A DNA stretch of 64,000 nucleotides from DGNJ01 sp002388905 (GTDB lineage: Bacteria; Pseudomonadota; Gammaproteobacteria; Pseudomonadales; Porticoccaceae). A program made the position numbers and the translations under genes. How positions within the stretch are numbered: position 1 is the stretch's first letter; each line of letters opens with the position of its first letter. The notes below the pieces were generated by a model. That model saw only the letters and a list, made by a program, of their open reading frames with translations, was not told the origin of the DNA and ran no database searches. Shown one piece after another: positions 1-8,572 of the stretch. The stretch covers positions 124,001 through 188,000 of the forward strand of contig DAITSJ010000002.1 of the NCBI GenBank assembly GCA_036843405.1. Direction: 5' to 3'.

Positions 1-65
1 CCGCCGATGGCATCTATGTCGCCGGCCCCGGACACGACGGCCACGCGGTCTTCCAGTCTTTTCAT
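1..65 (-). CDS. Short-chain dehydrogenase/reductase, N-terminal fragment (cut by window edge)
   Basis: Only the first 21 codons lie in the window; the gene runs leftward off the edge. The frame starts MKRLEDRVAVVSGAG and enters the glycine-rich NAD(P)-binding turn of the SDR family, although the usual TGxxxGIG is altered to SGAGDIDAIG. A good Shine-Dalgarno (GAGAGAGG) sits about 9 bases before the ATG. It diverges from the EthD gene at 281 and would be a fourth SDR in this locus. The family is inferred from the N-terminus alone, so substrate and full length are unknown. Confidence 0.65.
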   Translation of the reverse strand, partial: MKRLEDRVAVVSGAGDIDAIG

Positions 66-280
66 ACTCGTGTACCTCTCTCTCGATCTGCCGTCAGCCC
101 AGCGATTGGCAAACTCGTTCCCTGTTGGTGTTTATGGTCGTCACTGGCCTGCATGGAATAGCGTTAAAGCCATTGCGGACTATAGCGCGGCCATGAAATA
201 ATTCAAATGTCTTACTTTTTGTTGCCCGACGCTGCCGGCGCCGACATCCGGTACGAGCCGGGCTTGCGGGGGAACCGACC

Positions 281-985
281 ATGGTAAAACTCATGGCGCT
301 GACAAAGTTGCCACGGAATGTGTCCGTGGACGATTTCCGGCACTACTGGAACCACAGTTTTTTCCCGGCTTTTCACGCTCTTCCCCTGGTACGGGAACAC
401 CTTATCCGTGCTGCCCATAACCCGGTTATCCCCATGGCGATCCGGGGCGAGGAGACGACCGTGGCCGACCAGTGGGCGGGAGCCGCCTGTTATTATTTCG
501 ACAGCCGCGTGATGGCGGAAGCCGTTCTGGCCGACCCGGCCTACCGGGAACTGAGGGCCGAACACAGCGACATTATGTCGGCATTCGTCCACTTGCTGGT
601 GGAGGAGGTCTGGATCTACAACCGCGATACCTCGCACCTGCCCATAAAGGCTTTTGCTTTTTTCAAGCGCCAGCCGAAATTTTCGCGCCTGGAGGCGCTG
701 CAGTATTACCAGGGGCCACACGCCGAACTGGGGGAGACTGTCAATCGCGGGCGCACCGTACGGTATATTCAGAACCACACCCTGCTCGACTACCGGAATC
801 CGGACACACGGCATGACTACGACGGCGGCCCGGAAATCTGGTTCAAGTCGATGGAAACCGCCATGGACCTGTTTGGCGACAAGCAGGCCATGGCCACCCT
901 GGCCGAAGACGAGGAACGATTTGTCCTGCGCGATCAACTGGTCCATTTTCTGGCGGAGGAAGAGATTCTTTACGACCAAACCTGA
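281..985 (+). CDS. Double EthD-domain protein (dimeric alpha+beta barrel)
   Basis: The 234-residue protein contains two EthD-like ferredoxin folds in tandem, roughly residues 1-115 and 118-234. The first shows the family pattern of a strand followed by DDFRHYW; the second has the matching YYQGPHAEL segment. EthD proteins are small barrel enzymes or accessory proteins in degradative and polyketide pathways, and few have a known reaction. A GGGGGAA ribosome-binding site precedes the ATG. It is the first gene of a rightward set (EthD, SnoaL, epoxide-hydrolase-like, SDR). A second double-EthD gene lies at the far end of the leftward set at 6731-7456. Confidence 0.85.
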   Translation: MVKLMALTKLPRNVSVDDFRHYWNHSFFPAFHALPLVREHLIRAAHNPVIPMAIRGEETTVADQWAGAACYYFDSRVMAEAVLADPAYRELRAEHSDIMSAFVHLLVEEVWIYNRDTSHLPIKAFAFFKRQPKFSRLEALQYYQGPHAELGETVNRGRTVRYIQNHTLLDYRNPDTRHDYDGGPEIWFKSMETAMDLFGDKQAMATLAEDEERFVLRDQLVHFLAEEEILYDQT

Positions 986-1042
986 CGTGGCCGTTCTGTT
1001 CGACGGACCGGCAATAACTCAATAATCACCGGGAGAAAGCAA

Positions 1043-1456
1043 ATGTCCGCACATAGCAACAAGGAACTGGTAAAACGCTATTTCGACGCCGTCAATGCCG
1101 GCGATGAACAAAGAATCCGGTCACTGGTCACCGATGACTTCGTTTTCAAGTCCATGTACCAGAACCCGCCCTCCATGCGAATGGAGTGGGATATCGAGGG
1201 CTTTGCCGCGGCACCCCGCATTATGTCCTCGCATATGAACAAACCCATCGTACTGACGCCCGGGACCATGACGGCGGAGGACGACCGGGTGGCGGTGGAA
1301 GCGGAATCCTACGGAGAAATGAAAAACGGCAAGGTCTACGCCAATGCCTACCATTTCCTGTTCCGAATCAGGGACGGAAAGATCGCCGAGGTGCGCGAAT
1401 ACAGCTGCAGTTACACGGCGTACGACGTCTTCGGCGAATATCTGGAGAGTTTCTGA
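1043..1456 (+). CDS. SnoaL/NTF2-like protein (paralogue of the gene at 6038-6490)
   Basis: This 137-residue protein has the compact cone fold of the SnoaL/ketosteroid-isomerase-like superfamily: an N-terminal helix pair (LVKRYFDAVNAGD), a long strand region and a C-terminal GKIAEVREY strand. A GGGAGA ribosome-binding site precedes the ATG, and the gene follows the EthD gene by 57 bases. By eye it is well over half identical to the protein at 6038-6490, sharing FAAAPR, MTAEDDRVAVEA, NAYHFLF and CSYTAYD. The reaction is unknown; members isomerise, hydrate or bind small hydrophobic molecules. Confidence 0.85.
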   Translation: MSAHSNKELVKRYFDAVNAGDEQRIRSLVTDDFVFKSMYQNPPSMRMEWDIEGFAAAPRIMSSHMNKPIVLTPGTMTAEDDRVAVEAESYGEMKNGKVYANAYHFLFRIRDGKIAEVREYSCSYTAYDVFGEYLESF

Positions 1457-1510
1457 CTGGCCGCGCAACCCGCGGGCCCCAACTTCAACCCACCAAGGCG
1501 AGGTAACAAA

Positions 1511-1936
1511 ATGGGTATTGATAAAAAAGCCGCTGTCGAAAATTTTCTGCACCTGTTCGACGGGGGCAGCTGGCCGGATTTCAGCGAGGCCGCTTCTCTC
1601 TTTTCCGAGGACTGCGAGTGCTACGTGGTCTATCCCACCACGCCGCCGATCAAGGGCCGCCAGGCCCTTCAAGAGGAACTGGAACGCCAGGCCAGGGACA
1701 GCAGCAACCCAAGCTGCGACATCAAGGGCATGGCCTGCGAGGGGGACCGAGTTTACGTGGAACGCGTCGACTCCTTTATGACCCTGGGCAAGCCACTTTC
1801 CCTGTGCTTCTGCTCGGTGTTCGAAGTGAACGATGACGGCCTTATCAGGGCCTGGCGGGAATACCTGGACCCCACCGACACAGCCCGTCAGCTGGGCATC
1901 AGTTACGACGACCTGGAAAAACTGCTCCAGGGCTGA
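1511..1936 (+). CDS. Limonene-1,2-epoxide hydrolase-like / SnoaL-like protein
   Basis: This 141-residue protein is in the SnoaL superfamily, and its best match by pattern is the limonene-1,2-epoxide hydrolase group. It carries the R-x-D motif (R85-V-D87) and a WREYLD segment whose D120 fits the second catalytic aspartate; known members use an Asp-Arg-Asp set. The Tyr/Asn pair that positions the water is not clearly conserved, so hydrolysis of an epoxide is inference. A GCGAGG ribosome-binding site precedes the ATG. It is followed after 7 bases by an SDR, so the two are probably co-translated. Confidence 0.75.
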   Translation: MGIDKKAAVENFLHLFDGGSWPDFSEAASLFSEDCECYVVYPTTPPIKGRQALQEELERQARDSSNPSCDIKGMACEGDRVYVERVDSFMTLGKPLSLCFCSVFEVNDDGLIRAWREYLDPTDTARQLGISYDDLEKLLQG

Positions 1937-1943
1937 GAACGCG

Positions 1944-2756
1944 ATGGCCGCCCTGCAGGGGAAAGTCGCGCTCGTTACCGGTTCGACATCGGGGATTGGC
2001 CGGGCCATCGCCGAGCGCTTTGCCGCGGAGGGCGCCTCGGTGGTGGTCTGCGGCCGTTCCCGGGAACGGGGTCGGCCAGTGGCATCCGCCCTTATCGGGC
2101 AGGGAGATCAAGCCGTGTTTATCCCGGTCGATATCGGCGACGAGAATCAGGTCAAATCGCTGGCGGATGCCGCCGTCGACGAATACGGGAAAATCGATAT
2201 CCTGGTCAATAACGCCGGGCCCAACGGCGTGGCCATGGCCGTGGGGCGTTTTCACGAACTCTCCGGCGCGGCCTTCGGGAGCAACATTGATGTCGGTGTG
2301 CACGGCTTGTTCTGGTGTTGCAAGTACGTGCTGCCTCATATGATCGCGGCAGGCGGCGGCAGCATCGTCAATATTTCCTCCCTGGCCGCGGTTCGGGCGA
2401 TCCCCCGGGTAGGCGCCTACGCCATGTCCAAGGCCGCCATGGAAGCCCTGAGCCGGCAGATTGCCAATGATTACGCCGGCGACAACATCCGCAGCAATTC
2501 CCTGCTGGTGGGCACGGTACGACCGGAGGCCAGCGACGACTCGACACTGCCGGAGGGTCTCGATGTCGCCGGGCTTGATACCGAAATGCGCAAAACCACC
2601 ATGACGGGACAACTGGGGCATTACCGGGACATCGCCGATGCCGCCCTGTATCTTGCCAGCGACCGGAGCCGCTACATCACCGGCGCTTCACTGCCGGTGG
2701 ACGGCGGCGCCAGCGGCAAAGTCCAGTACCCCGATTTCACCGAGTACGGCCTGTAA
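1944..2756 (+). CDS. SDR family NAD(P)-dependent oxidoreductase
   Basis: This is a classical SDR of 270 residues. It shows the cofactor motif TGSTSGIG (12-19), the NNAG motif (89-92), the catalytic serine in ISS (145-146) and the YxxxK pair Y159/K163. The reading frame stays open further upstream (to 1833), but that part overlaps the previous gene; the ATG at 1944 begins directly at the conserved MAALQGKVALVTG. It is the last gene of the rightward arm and faces the convergent oxidoreductase at 2797. It likely oxidises or reduces a hydroxyl/keto group in the pathway encoded here; the substrate is unknown. Confidence 0.88.
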   Translation: MAALQGKVALVTGSTSGIGRAIAERFAAEGASVVVCGRSRERGRPVASALIGQGDQAVFIPVDIGDENQVKSLADAAVDEYGKIDILVNNAGPNGVAMAVGRFHELSGAAFGSNIDVGVHGLFWCCKYVLPHMIAAGGGSIVNISSLAAVRAIPRVGAYAMSKAAMEALSRQIANDYAGDNIRSNSLLVGTVRPEASDDSTLPEGLDVAGLDTEMRKTTMTGQLGHYRDIADAALYLASDRSRYITGASLPVDGGASGKVQYPDFTEYGL

Positions 2757-2796
2757 AAACCGGCCGCCATTCCGGGTATTGGTGTCGGGCGATGGT

Positions 2797-3741
2797 CTAA
2801 CGGATTTGCAGCACGATTTTGCCCCGGACATGACCGGTCTTGCTCAGGGCCAGGGCCTTTGCGAACTCGTTCAACGGCATAATATGGCTGATGACCGGTC
2901 GAACCGTTCCGGCTTCCAGCAGCCGGCTGATTTCGGGAAGCTGCTCCGGGATAAAACCGCCGTGAACGACGACTTTGCGAATATCGTCCCGTTCCGGCCC
3001 GCCGTGCCACTGCTCGCCCACCAGTGAGGCGAGCACACCGCCCGGGCGTATCAGGCCCCGTGAACGCAACTGGGTATCTCCGCCAATGGCATCCAGGACG
3101 GCGTCCACCGGTTCGCCGCAATCCTCGAACGCCTCATTATGGTAATCGATAAAACGGTCGGCACCGAGGTCCAGCAGAAAATCCCGGTTATAGGCGGAAC
3201 CGGTGGCAATGACCCGGGCCTGCCGCCATTTGGCAAATTGCACGGCAAACACCCCCACCCCACCGGCGGCGCCATGAACGAGCAGCGTCTGCCCTGCCTG
3301 CAAGTCGATGGCATCCTTCCGGAAAAGGCCGTCCCAGGCCGCCATGGCGCCGACGGGCACCGATGCCGCCTCGACAAAATCGAGGTTCCCGGGCTTGCGG
3401 TCAAGCCGGTGAACACTGGAGACCATGTAGTCAGCGAAGGAGCCGTCAAAGCGGAAATCGCACTGTCCGTAAACGGCATCACCCACCGAAAACCGCGAGA
3501 CTTCTGCCCCGGTTTCCACCACCACGCCGGCGACATCGAAACCGGGGATGGTGGGCAGTGCCCTTTGCATGAATTCCTGGTTGATACCGTAAGTCAGCTG
3601 CCAGTCCACCGGGTTGACGCCGGCGGCATGGACGGCCAGGAGCACCTGGCCCGCACCCGGCGACGGCACCGGGATATCCTCGTAGCGGACAACCTCCAGG
3701 CCGTTGAACTCGTGAATACGCACCGCTTTCATGGTTTTCAT
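2797..3741 (-). CDS. Quinone-oxidoreductase-type NADPH-dependent MDR oxidoreductase
   Basis: This protein of about 314 residues is a zinc-free medium-chain dehydrogenase/reductase of the quinone oxidoreductase group. It has the N-terminal GroES-like domain (MKAVRIHEFNG, AAGVNPVDW) and the nucleotide-binding HGAAGGVG loop, without the Cys/His zinc ligands of alcohol dehydrogenases. The start is placed at 3741 because a GGAG lies 9 bases upstream; another in-frame start at 3762 has a poor site. Such enzymes reduce quinones or enones with NADPH. It is the distal gene of the leftward arm, 53 bases beyond an SDR, and converges on the rightward arm. Confidence 0.85.
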   Translation of the reverse strand: MKTMKAVRIHEFNGLEVVRYEDIPVPSPGAGQVLLAVHAAGVNPVDWQLTYGINQEFMQRALPTIPGFDVAGVVVETGAEVSRFSVGDAVYGQCDFRFDGSFADYMVSSVHRLDRKPGNLDFVEAASVPVGAMAAWDGLFRKDAIDLQAGQTLLVHGAAGGVGVFAVQFAKWRQARVIATGSAYNRDFLLDLGADRFIDYHNEAFEDCGEPVDAVLDAIGGDTQLRSRGLIRPGGVLASLVGEQWHGGPERDDIRKVVVHGGFIPEQLPEISRLLEAGTVRPVISHIMPLNEFAKALALSKTGHVRGKIVLQIR

Positions 3742-3794
3742 GGCCGACCACTCCGCCAGCATCTCTCAGGGAACCGCCCGGATTCTACGCCCCG

Positions 3795-4592
3795 TCACTG
3801 GGACGCCAGGTAATCCTCCAGGTCGGCGAAGTGCCCGTGGTGGGCACTCAGGCCGCCATCGATAGTGATGACCTGGCCGGTGATATAACGGGAGGCATCG
3901 GAGGCCAGGAACAAGGCCAATTCGGCAATATCCTCCGGGCGGCCCAGTTCGGGAACGAGGGCGTGACGGGAGAGGATATCGATCAACTCCGGTGCCGCCC
4001 GCCGGAAGGTGTCGGTGATGATGGGCCCGGGCGCAATGGCATTACAGCGAATACCCTTGCGTCCGTGTTGCGTGGCGATGGATTTGGTCATGGATATCAC
4101 CGCCGCCTTGGAAGCACCGTAGGCGACCCGGGTACAATCCCCCGCCTGGGCGCTGGCCGACGCCATATTGATAATATTGCCGCCGCCATTCTCGACCATG
4201 TGCCGAAGCCCATACTTGCAGCCCAGCAGATAACCGGTGGCGTTCACCTGCAGGGTCCGGTTCCAGACTTCAACCGGAATCTCCATGGCATTGGTATCCG
4301 CGTGGAGTACGTCGTTGTCGGTCAGGGCGGCGTTGTTGAACAGCACGTCGATTTTGCCGAAGTGATCCACGCACGTGTCGATGGCGCGTTTGAAGGAGTC
4401 CTCGTCGGCGATATCCAGCGCCACCGGCAACACGGCGTCGCCCAGCCTGGCAGCCAGTTCCCGCACGCCTTGCTCGACCAGATCCGCTGCGACAACCCGG
4501 GCGCCCTCGGCGACAAATGCCGCCACTGTCGCCGAACCTATGCCGCCACCGGCTCCGGTGATCATGACGACTTTATTCTGCAAGCGCTTCAT
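3795..4592 (-). CDS. SDR family oxidoreductase
   Basis: This is a classical SDR of 265 residues starting MKRLQNKVVMITGAGGGIG, with NNAA at 86-89, a serine near 145 and the YxxxK pair Y158/K162. The C-terminal ITIDGG is typical of the family. The open frame extends 120 bases further upstream, but the ATG at 4592 has a GAGGAA site about 8 bases before it and starts at the conserved N-terminus. It is transcribed leftward with the neighbouring SDR and SnoaL genes. The substrate is unknown. The first residues (MKRLxxxV) resemble those of the truncated SDR at the left edge. Confidence 0.87.
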   Translation of the reverse strand: MKRLQNKVVMITGAGGGIGSATVAAFVAEGARVVAADLVEQGVRELAARLGDAVLPVALDIADEDSFKRAIDTCVDHFGKIDVLFNNAALTDNDVLHADTNAMEIPVEVWNRTLQVNATGYLLGCKYGLRHMVENGGGNIINMASASAQAGDCTRVAYGASKAAVISMTKSIATQHGRKGIRCNAIAPGPIITDTFRRAAPELIDILSRHALVPELGRPEDIAELALFLASDASRYITGQVITIDGGLSAHHGHFADLEDYLASQ

Positions 4593-4757
4593 AAACCATT
4601 CCTCGTTAATAATTAGGGTGCCTGTTCGCCGGTCACCGTCCGCCTGAACCAATCCATACACGGGCCGGGTCAAACAAACACCGCAGGCGTAATTTTGTGG
4701 TGTGTATGACAACAGCCAGGCCGGAATAGCGATTCTCCATTCCGGGCGACCGGCAAC

Positions 4758-5567
4758 TCAGAAGTAGGTTTCCATATGGCCACCGTCCACGACAATGTAC
4801 TGGCCGGTGATATAGCCCGCCCGTTCCGAGCAGAGAAAGGCGCAGACCCCGGAGATTTCGTCCGGCCTGCCAAACCGGTTCATTGGAATACGCTTGAGCT
4901 CGTTGGCCATAAATTCGTCGTAGGTCTGGCCTTCCTCCTCCGCGCATTTCTGGAAAAAAGCCTCGTAGTTCTCCCCCGTCTCGATAAACCCCGGGGGAAT
5001 CGTATTGACCGTGATGCCATAGGGCCCCAGTTCATCCGCCAGGGTCCGGCTGAGGCCCAGGGCAGCGGGCCGGGTGGTGTTGGCCATGGCATAGTGGAAG
5101 TGCAGGGAGGAGTGCCGGGCGGGAACCTTGGCGCAACCGGAGCCGATAGTGACAATCCGGCCCCAGCCTCTTTCCTTCATGCCCGGGACCACGGCCCTTG
5201 CAAAGTTGGCAAAGCCCTTGACCACCGAGTCAAAGGACTTGTCGAAATCCTCGTCGGTAAAATGACCGAAGGCCCCGGGCGGCGGCGCCACCGGCGAATA
5301 GATGGCGATTTCCGGTATACCGAAAGCTTCCCTGGCCTCCGCTACCATGCGCGGATAGCTGTCGAAGTCCAGCAAGTCCGCCGAGACGGACGCGGCTTCG
5401 CCGCCCGCCGCGCGAATGGCTTCCACGGTTTCGTCCAGTTGCTTCTGGCCGCGCGCGACCACCACCACCTTGCAGCCGTTCCTGCCAAGTTCCTCGGAAA
5501 TTGCCCTGCCGATGCCGTGAGAACCACCGGTAACAATTGCTACTTTGCCACTAATACCCAGATCCAT
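4758..5567 (-). CDS. Divergent SDR-family protein lacking the catalytic lysine
   Basis: This protein of 269 residues is SDR-like, with an intact cofactor motif (TGGSHGIG, 13-20) and a typical C-terminal IVVDGG. The usual NNAG is replaced by IYSP (89-92), and the active-site YxxxK reads Y159-A-M-A-N163, so the lysine is asparagine; serine remains in IGSG. It may have altered chemistry or serve as a binding partner. The ATG at 5567 has a strong AGGAGG. It sits 165 bases from the next SDR, a stretch with no evident gene, and 50 bases from the SnoaL gene upstream. Confidence 0.85.
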   Translation of the reverse strand: MDLGISGKVAIVTGGSHGIGRAISEELGRNGCKVVVVARGQKQLDETVEAIRAAGGEAASVSADLLDFDSYPRMVAEAREAFGIPEIAIYSPVAPPPGAFGHFTDEDFDKSFDSVVKGFANFARAVVPGMKERGWGRIVTIGSGCAKVPARHSSLHFHYAMANTTRPAALGLSRTLADELGPYGITVNTIPPGFIETGENYEAFFQKCAEEEGQTYDEFMANELKRIPMNRFGRPDEISGVCAFLCSERAGYITGQYIVVDGGHMETYF

Positions 5568-5617
5568 TTTTGTTGCCTCCTCGATTTCAGATATTCCCAT
5601 CGCGTAGTCGCGCCGGG

Positions 5618-5983
5618 TCAGTCAGCCAGCGCTTCGGTATTGTGGAAATAGCGGATATGAAGTTTCCCGTCCACGAACCGGTATATCTCGATGCTGGGGT
5701 GAACGGCACCATCCTTCTTGACGATGTTGTGCACGTAAACGGCGCCTTCGTTGCCATTGACCAGTATTTGCTGGGGTTCGGCATGGATTTCAGTGTTGTA
5801 GGTATCCCACATGTGATTGAATGCAGCCCAGCCGTCGACAGGGTCCTGGCCCACATACTCGATTTCGAGCCCGTTCGCCGACGCATTGCGGTACAGTTCG
5901 GTAAAAGCGTCCCGATCACCGGCATTCCAGATCCCGAAATTATCTTCCAGAAACTGGTGGATCGATTTTTCATCGTATTGCAT
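5618..5983 (-). CDS. SnoaL-like small protein
   Basis: This 121-residue protein has the SnoaL/NTF2-like pattern: an N-terminal helix (FLEDNFGIWNAGDRDAF), a central loop with WDTYNTEIHAEP, and C-terminal strands ending in RYFHNTEAL. An AGGGGG site precedes the ATG. It is not close to the two larger SnoaL proteins of the locus and so adds a distinct family member. It lies between an SDR and another SnoaL gene on the same strand. The reaction is unknown. Confidence 0.8.
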   Translation of the reverse strand: MQYDEKSIHQFLEDNFGIWNAGDRDAFTELYRNASANGLEIEYVGQDPVDGWAAFNHMWDTYNTEIHAEPQQILVNGNEGAVYVHNIVKKDGAVHPSIEIYRFVDGKLHIRYFHNTEALAD

Positions 5984-6037
5984 TTTTCCCCCTTTGATTC
6001 ATAAGTTATGGGTTGTCAAATATAAAATCCGGCAGGT

Positions 6038-6490
6038 CTATCCCGCTTTGTCTTCATATTCACCTTTATCGTTCAGGTGACGTCCAAAGAGGTCGTAGGC
6101 CGTGTAGCTACAGCAGTATTCACGAACCTCACGAATCCTGCCGTCTCGGAAACTGAACAGGAAGTGGTACGCGTTCTCATAAATCCGTCCGTCGGTAAGC
6201 TCGCCATAGGAATCTGCCTCTACGGCAACACGGTCATCTTCCGCCGTCATAGCGAGAAGCCTCAGCTTTATCGGTTTTTTCATGTGTTCCGACATCAGCC
6301 GGGGCGCCGCCGCGAATTGCCGGGCGTCCCACTTATAGCGCAGGACCGGCGGATTCTTGTTCATGGAGATAATGGCGAAATCGTTTGTAAGCAGCGAAAG
6401 GATTCGCTCCTCGTCCATTTGGTTGACGGCATCGAAATAGGCCTTGACGGCCTGTTTGTTCTGTACGGGTTTATCGTTAGTATCGCTCAT
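6038..6490 (-). CDS. SnoaL/NTF2-like protein (paralogue of the gene at 1043-1456)
   Basis: This protein of 150 residues shares most of its length with the product at 1043-1456, including the blocks MTAEDDRVAVEA, ENAYHFLF and CSYTAYDLFG. The two genes are on opposite strands, one in each arm of the locus, which suggests duplication. An AGGAGAG ribosome-binding site precedes the ATG. The protein adds a short charged C-terminal tail (KGEYEDKAG) absent from its relative. The reaction is unknown, and one may act on a precursor or product of the other's substrate. Confidence 0.85.
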   Translation of the reverse strand: MSDTNDKPVQNKQAVKAYFDAVNQMDEERILSLLTNDFAIISMNKNPPVLRYKWDARQFAAAPRLMSEHMKKPIKLRLLAMTAEDDRVAVEADSYGELTDGRIYENAYHFLFSFRDGRIREVREYCCSYTAYDLFGRHLNDKGEYEDKAG

Positions 6491-6730
6491 GGTTTTTCTC
6501 TCCTGTTATGCAGCTTCAGGGAGTGGTTCACACGCCTGCTTCCCGGTGAAATCATTTACACCCCGGTTTAGGATCAGCCTCGAAAATACCCACACACCCT
6601 CAAAAACTATAGACCGGGACCGGTTTAAGCTACCGCCTTAAACGGCAGACAGGCAAAACCACGCGTCTGCCCATTTGCCGGGAAATGGCCTCGCGGTAAG
6701 CAACCTGTGTGCGAAGCTGCGGCGCCATCG

Positions 6731-7456
6731 TCAGGGCATAACCTCCCTGTATTCTCGGGTCACGAAGGTCAGCATGTCTTCCGGCTTACTGAATTTCTGC
6801 TCGTCGGGGCGGACAATGGCCCGGTATTGGTCGTTATCGTAGGCGGCGAGCAGCTCCTCGAGGCTGACCGCGCCCATATCCGCGCACATGGGGTAATACC
6901 GCCGGGGAAGCCACGACATTTCTTCGATAGCCGAACTGCGCCTTCCGTGGACCTGCCGGTAAAGGGTCAGTCGTTCCCAGGTTTCCGGCGCCCGTTGAGC
7001 AACCACGGGATGGACCTCACCCCAGTAACGCTGCGCTTCCCCCTCGGCCATGCCGTCGATGACGTCGCCGGCCACGGTCATGCGCGTGCCGGTCCGCCCA
7101 TGGTCGTCCGGTTTCTTGGGCAGCACCTCGCCAAGCCAGGCAGCGCCGTCGGAAAGATCGAGAGCGTCGCCGAGATCAGGCACCTCCGGGTCCCGGTCCA
7201 ATGCCACGAGCGATGCCACGGCACTGTCAAAATCCTCGAACGCTATCTCCACCAGGGCATCGAATCGGGGAGGGAAAAGGCTCTCCAGGGGAGAGCCGCT
7301 CAGATCCAGGGGCAGGTGGATCCTGATGTTTTTTAAACTGGCGGACCCCGAACCGGCGGCGCATACCGCCGGCGCCCAGGTGCCGGTAAGAAATGCGAGG
7401 AAATCATCGCCGGCCATGGCGGAATTGCGTTTGAGAAAAGCCGTCAGACGCCACAT
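6731..7456 (-). CDS. Double EthD-like domain protein
   Basis: This protein of 241 residues resembles the EthD protein at 281-985 in size and two-repeat layout. The second repeat carries EAQRYWGEVHPVV, the typical EthD helix. It is only distantly similar in sequence to the other copy. The start at 7456 is chosen because an AGGAG lies 8 bases upstream; a longer frame from 7486 lacks one. It is the first gene of the leftward arm, divergent from the GntR regulator, with 240 non-coding bases before the next gene. The function is unknown; an accessory or cyclase-like role is possible. Confidence 0.78.
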   Translation of the reverse strand: MWRLTAFLKRNSAMAGDDFLAFLTGTWAPAVCAAGSGSASLKNIRIHLPLDLSGSPLESLFPPRFDALVEIAFEDFDSAVASLVALDRDPEVPDLGDALDLSDGAAWLGEVLPKKPDDHGRTGTRMTVAGDVIDGMAEGEAQRYWGEVHPVVAQRAPETWERLTLYRQVHGRRSSAIEEMSWLPRRYYPMCADMGAVSLEELLAAYDNDQYRAIVRPDEQKFSKPEDMLTFVTREYREVMP

Positions 7457-7798
7457 GGTAGTTTGCTCCTGGTGCCCTGGTCGCATCGCTCGTGGACTCG
7501 AACGGTGCGCACACGACCTATTGTTATGTGTGAGTCCACCGAGCCGAGCAATGGATAAGCCAACCCCCCTTATTCTGTCAACATAAAATCTTTCAGTCTA
7601 TGCATTTAAGGGAATATTATAGATTTTTTAAGCAGCAATTCTTAAAGGCCGAGATAAACTCCGGGTACCATCTGACTAGTTATGCATGAACAGCCTTTCT
7701 CAGAGAAATCTTTTCAAAAAAGCAGATTTCGCGATTTAGTGTATAATTTTTGCACCATTCGCCGGCACCGAGCCGAACAAGTAACAAGGAACCCCCGC
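7457..7798. other. Divergent regulatory region between the EthD-like gene and the GntR gene
   Basis: This 342-base gap is clearly A+T-rich from about 7580 to 7760, unlike its surroundings, and holds no convincing gene. A perfect inverted repeat (TTTAAG, 8 bases, CTTAAA) lies at 7627-7646, and TATGCAT occurs twice (near 7597 and 7680). These are candidate operators for the adjacent GntR/FCD protein, which would make it an autoregulator and the controller of the leftward arm. The binding role is inference. Confidence 0.5.
7742..7747 (+). promoter_or_regulatory. Putative -10 box for the GntR-family regulator gene
   Basis: A perfect TATAAT preceded directly by TG lies 52 bases before the ATG at 7799. 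No good -35 hexamer stands at the right distance, so the promoter may depend on the TG and the A+T-rich context, or on an activator. Confidence 0.45.
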
Positions 7799-8485
7799 AT
7801 GGGCGCCGATTCCAGTATCACCCAAAAAGCCTACAATCACCTCAAGAGCGACCTGGTCTGCTGTCGGTTGTCACCCGGGAAGCGGCTCAATATTTCGCAA
7901 ATCCAGCGTGAGACCGGTTACAGCCAGGCTGCCGTGCGCGAAGCCCTGTCGCGACTGACTGCCGAAGGGCTGGTGGAAATCGAGCGCAATGCCGGTTTCA
8001 GGGCCACGCCCATTTCCACCACCGGCTTCCGGGAACTGTCAGAGGCCTGCATGATCCTGGAAATCCCGTGCCTGCGCTCCGCCATCGCCAACGGCGACCT
8101 CCAGTGGGAGGGCAACCTTCTGGCCAACTACCACATGTCCAGCCGGATGCTGAATGAAGTGGTCGAAGGCCGGGCCGACCTGGACAAGTACACTGCCAGC
8201 CGGGAAAGCTTTTACGATGTGCTGCTGGCGCCCTGCGATAACCAGTGGCTGCTTAAATCCTGGAAGCAACTGTATATCCAGCAAATGCGCTACCGCCACA
8301 CTTTTCGCAAGCTCGCGGAATTCGAGTCCGGTTTCCTGGACTACTACAAGACCTTTATCGACGCGGTACTGGAGCGGGACACGGAAAAGGCGGTGGAGTT
8401 GTGCGTCGCCAAATACGAGAAAGTGATTAATTTCGTGGAGGCCCTGGGCGCCACGGGGGCCGGTGACACAAAACAGTCCGCCTGA
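7799..8485 (+). CDS. GntR-family transcriptional regulator (FadR/FCD type)
   Basis: This protein of about 228 residues has an N-terminal winged helix (residues ~6-72) with the GntR signature TGYSQAAVREALSRL and the wing GLVEIERNAGF, then an all-helical effector domain of the FCD type. FCD regulators usually respond to small carboxylates and repress nearby catabolic or transport genes. The ATG at 7799 has AAGGA 8 bases upstream; an open frame from 7682 would include the promoter. It is divergent from the leftward arm and lies 87 bases ahead of an AbgT transporter, so it probably controls both. Confidence 0.88.
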   Translation: MGADSSITQKAYNHLKSDLVCCRLSPGKRLNISQIQRETGYSQAAVREALSRLTAEGLVEIERNAGFRATPISTTGFRELSEACMILEIPCLRSAIANGDLQWEGNLLANYHMSSRMLNEVVEGRADLDKYTASRESFYDVLLAPCDNQWLLKSWKQLYIQQMRYRHTFRKLAEFESGFLDYYKTFIDAVLERDTEKAVELCVAKYEKVINFVEALGATGAGDTKQSA

Positions 8486-8572
8486 TTCGGCAAGCGCGGG
8501 CGGCAGCTGCCTTCCCGGCTGTCATCCGTTTTCCGGCCCTGCTATGCTGGCGACCAAAAGGAATCCAGCCCC

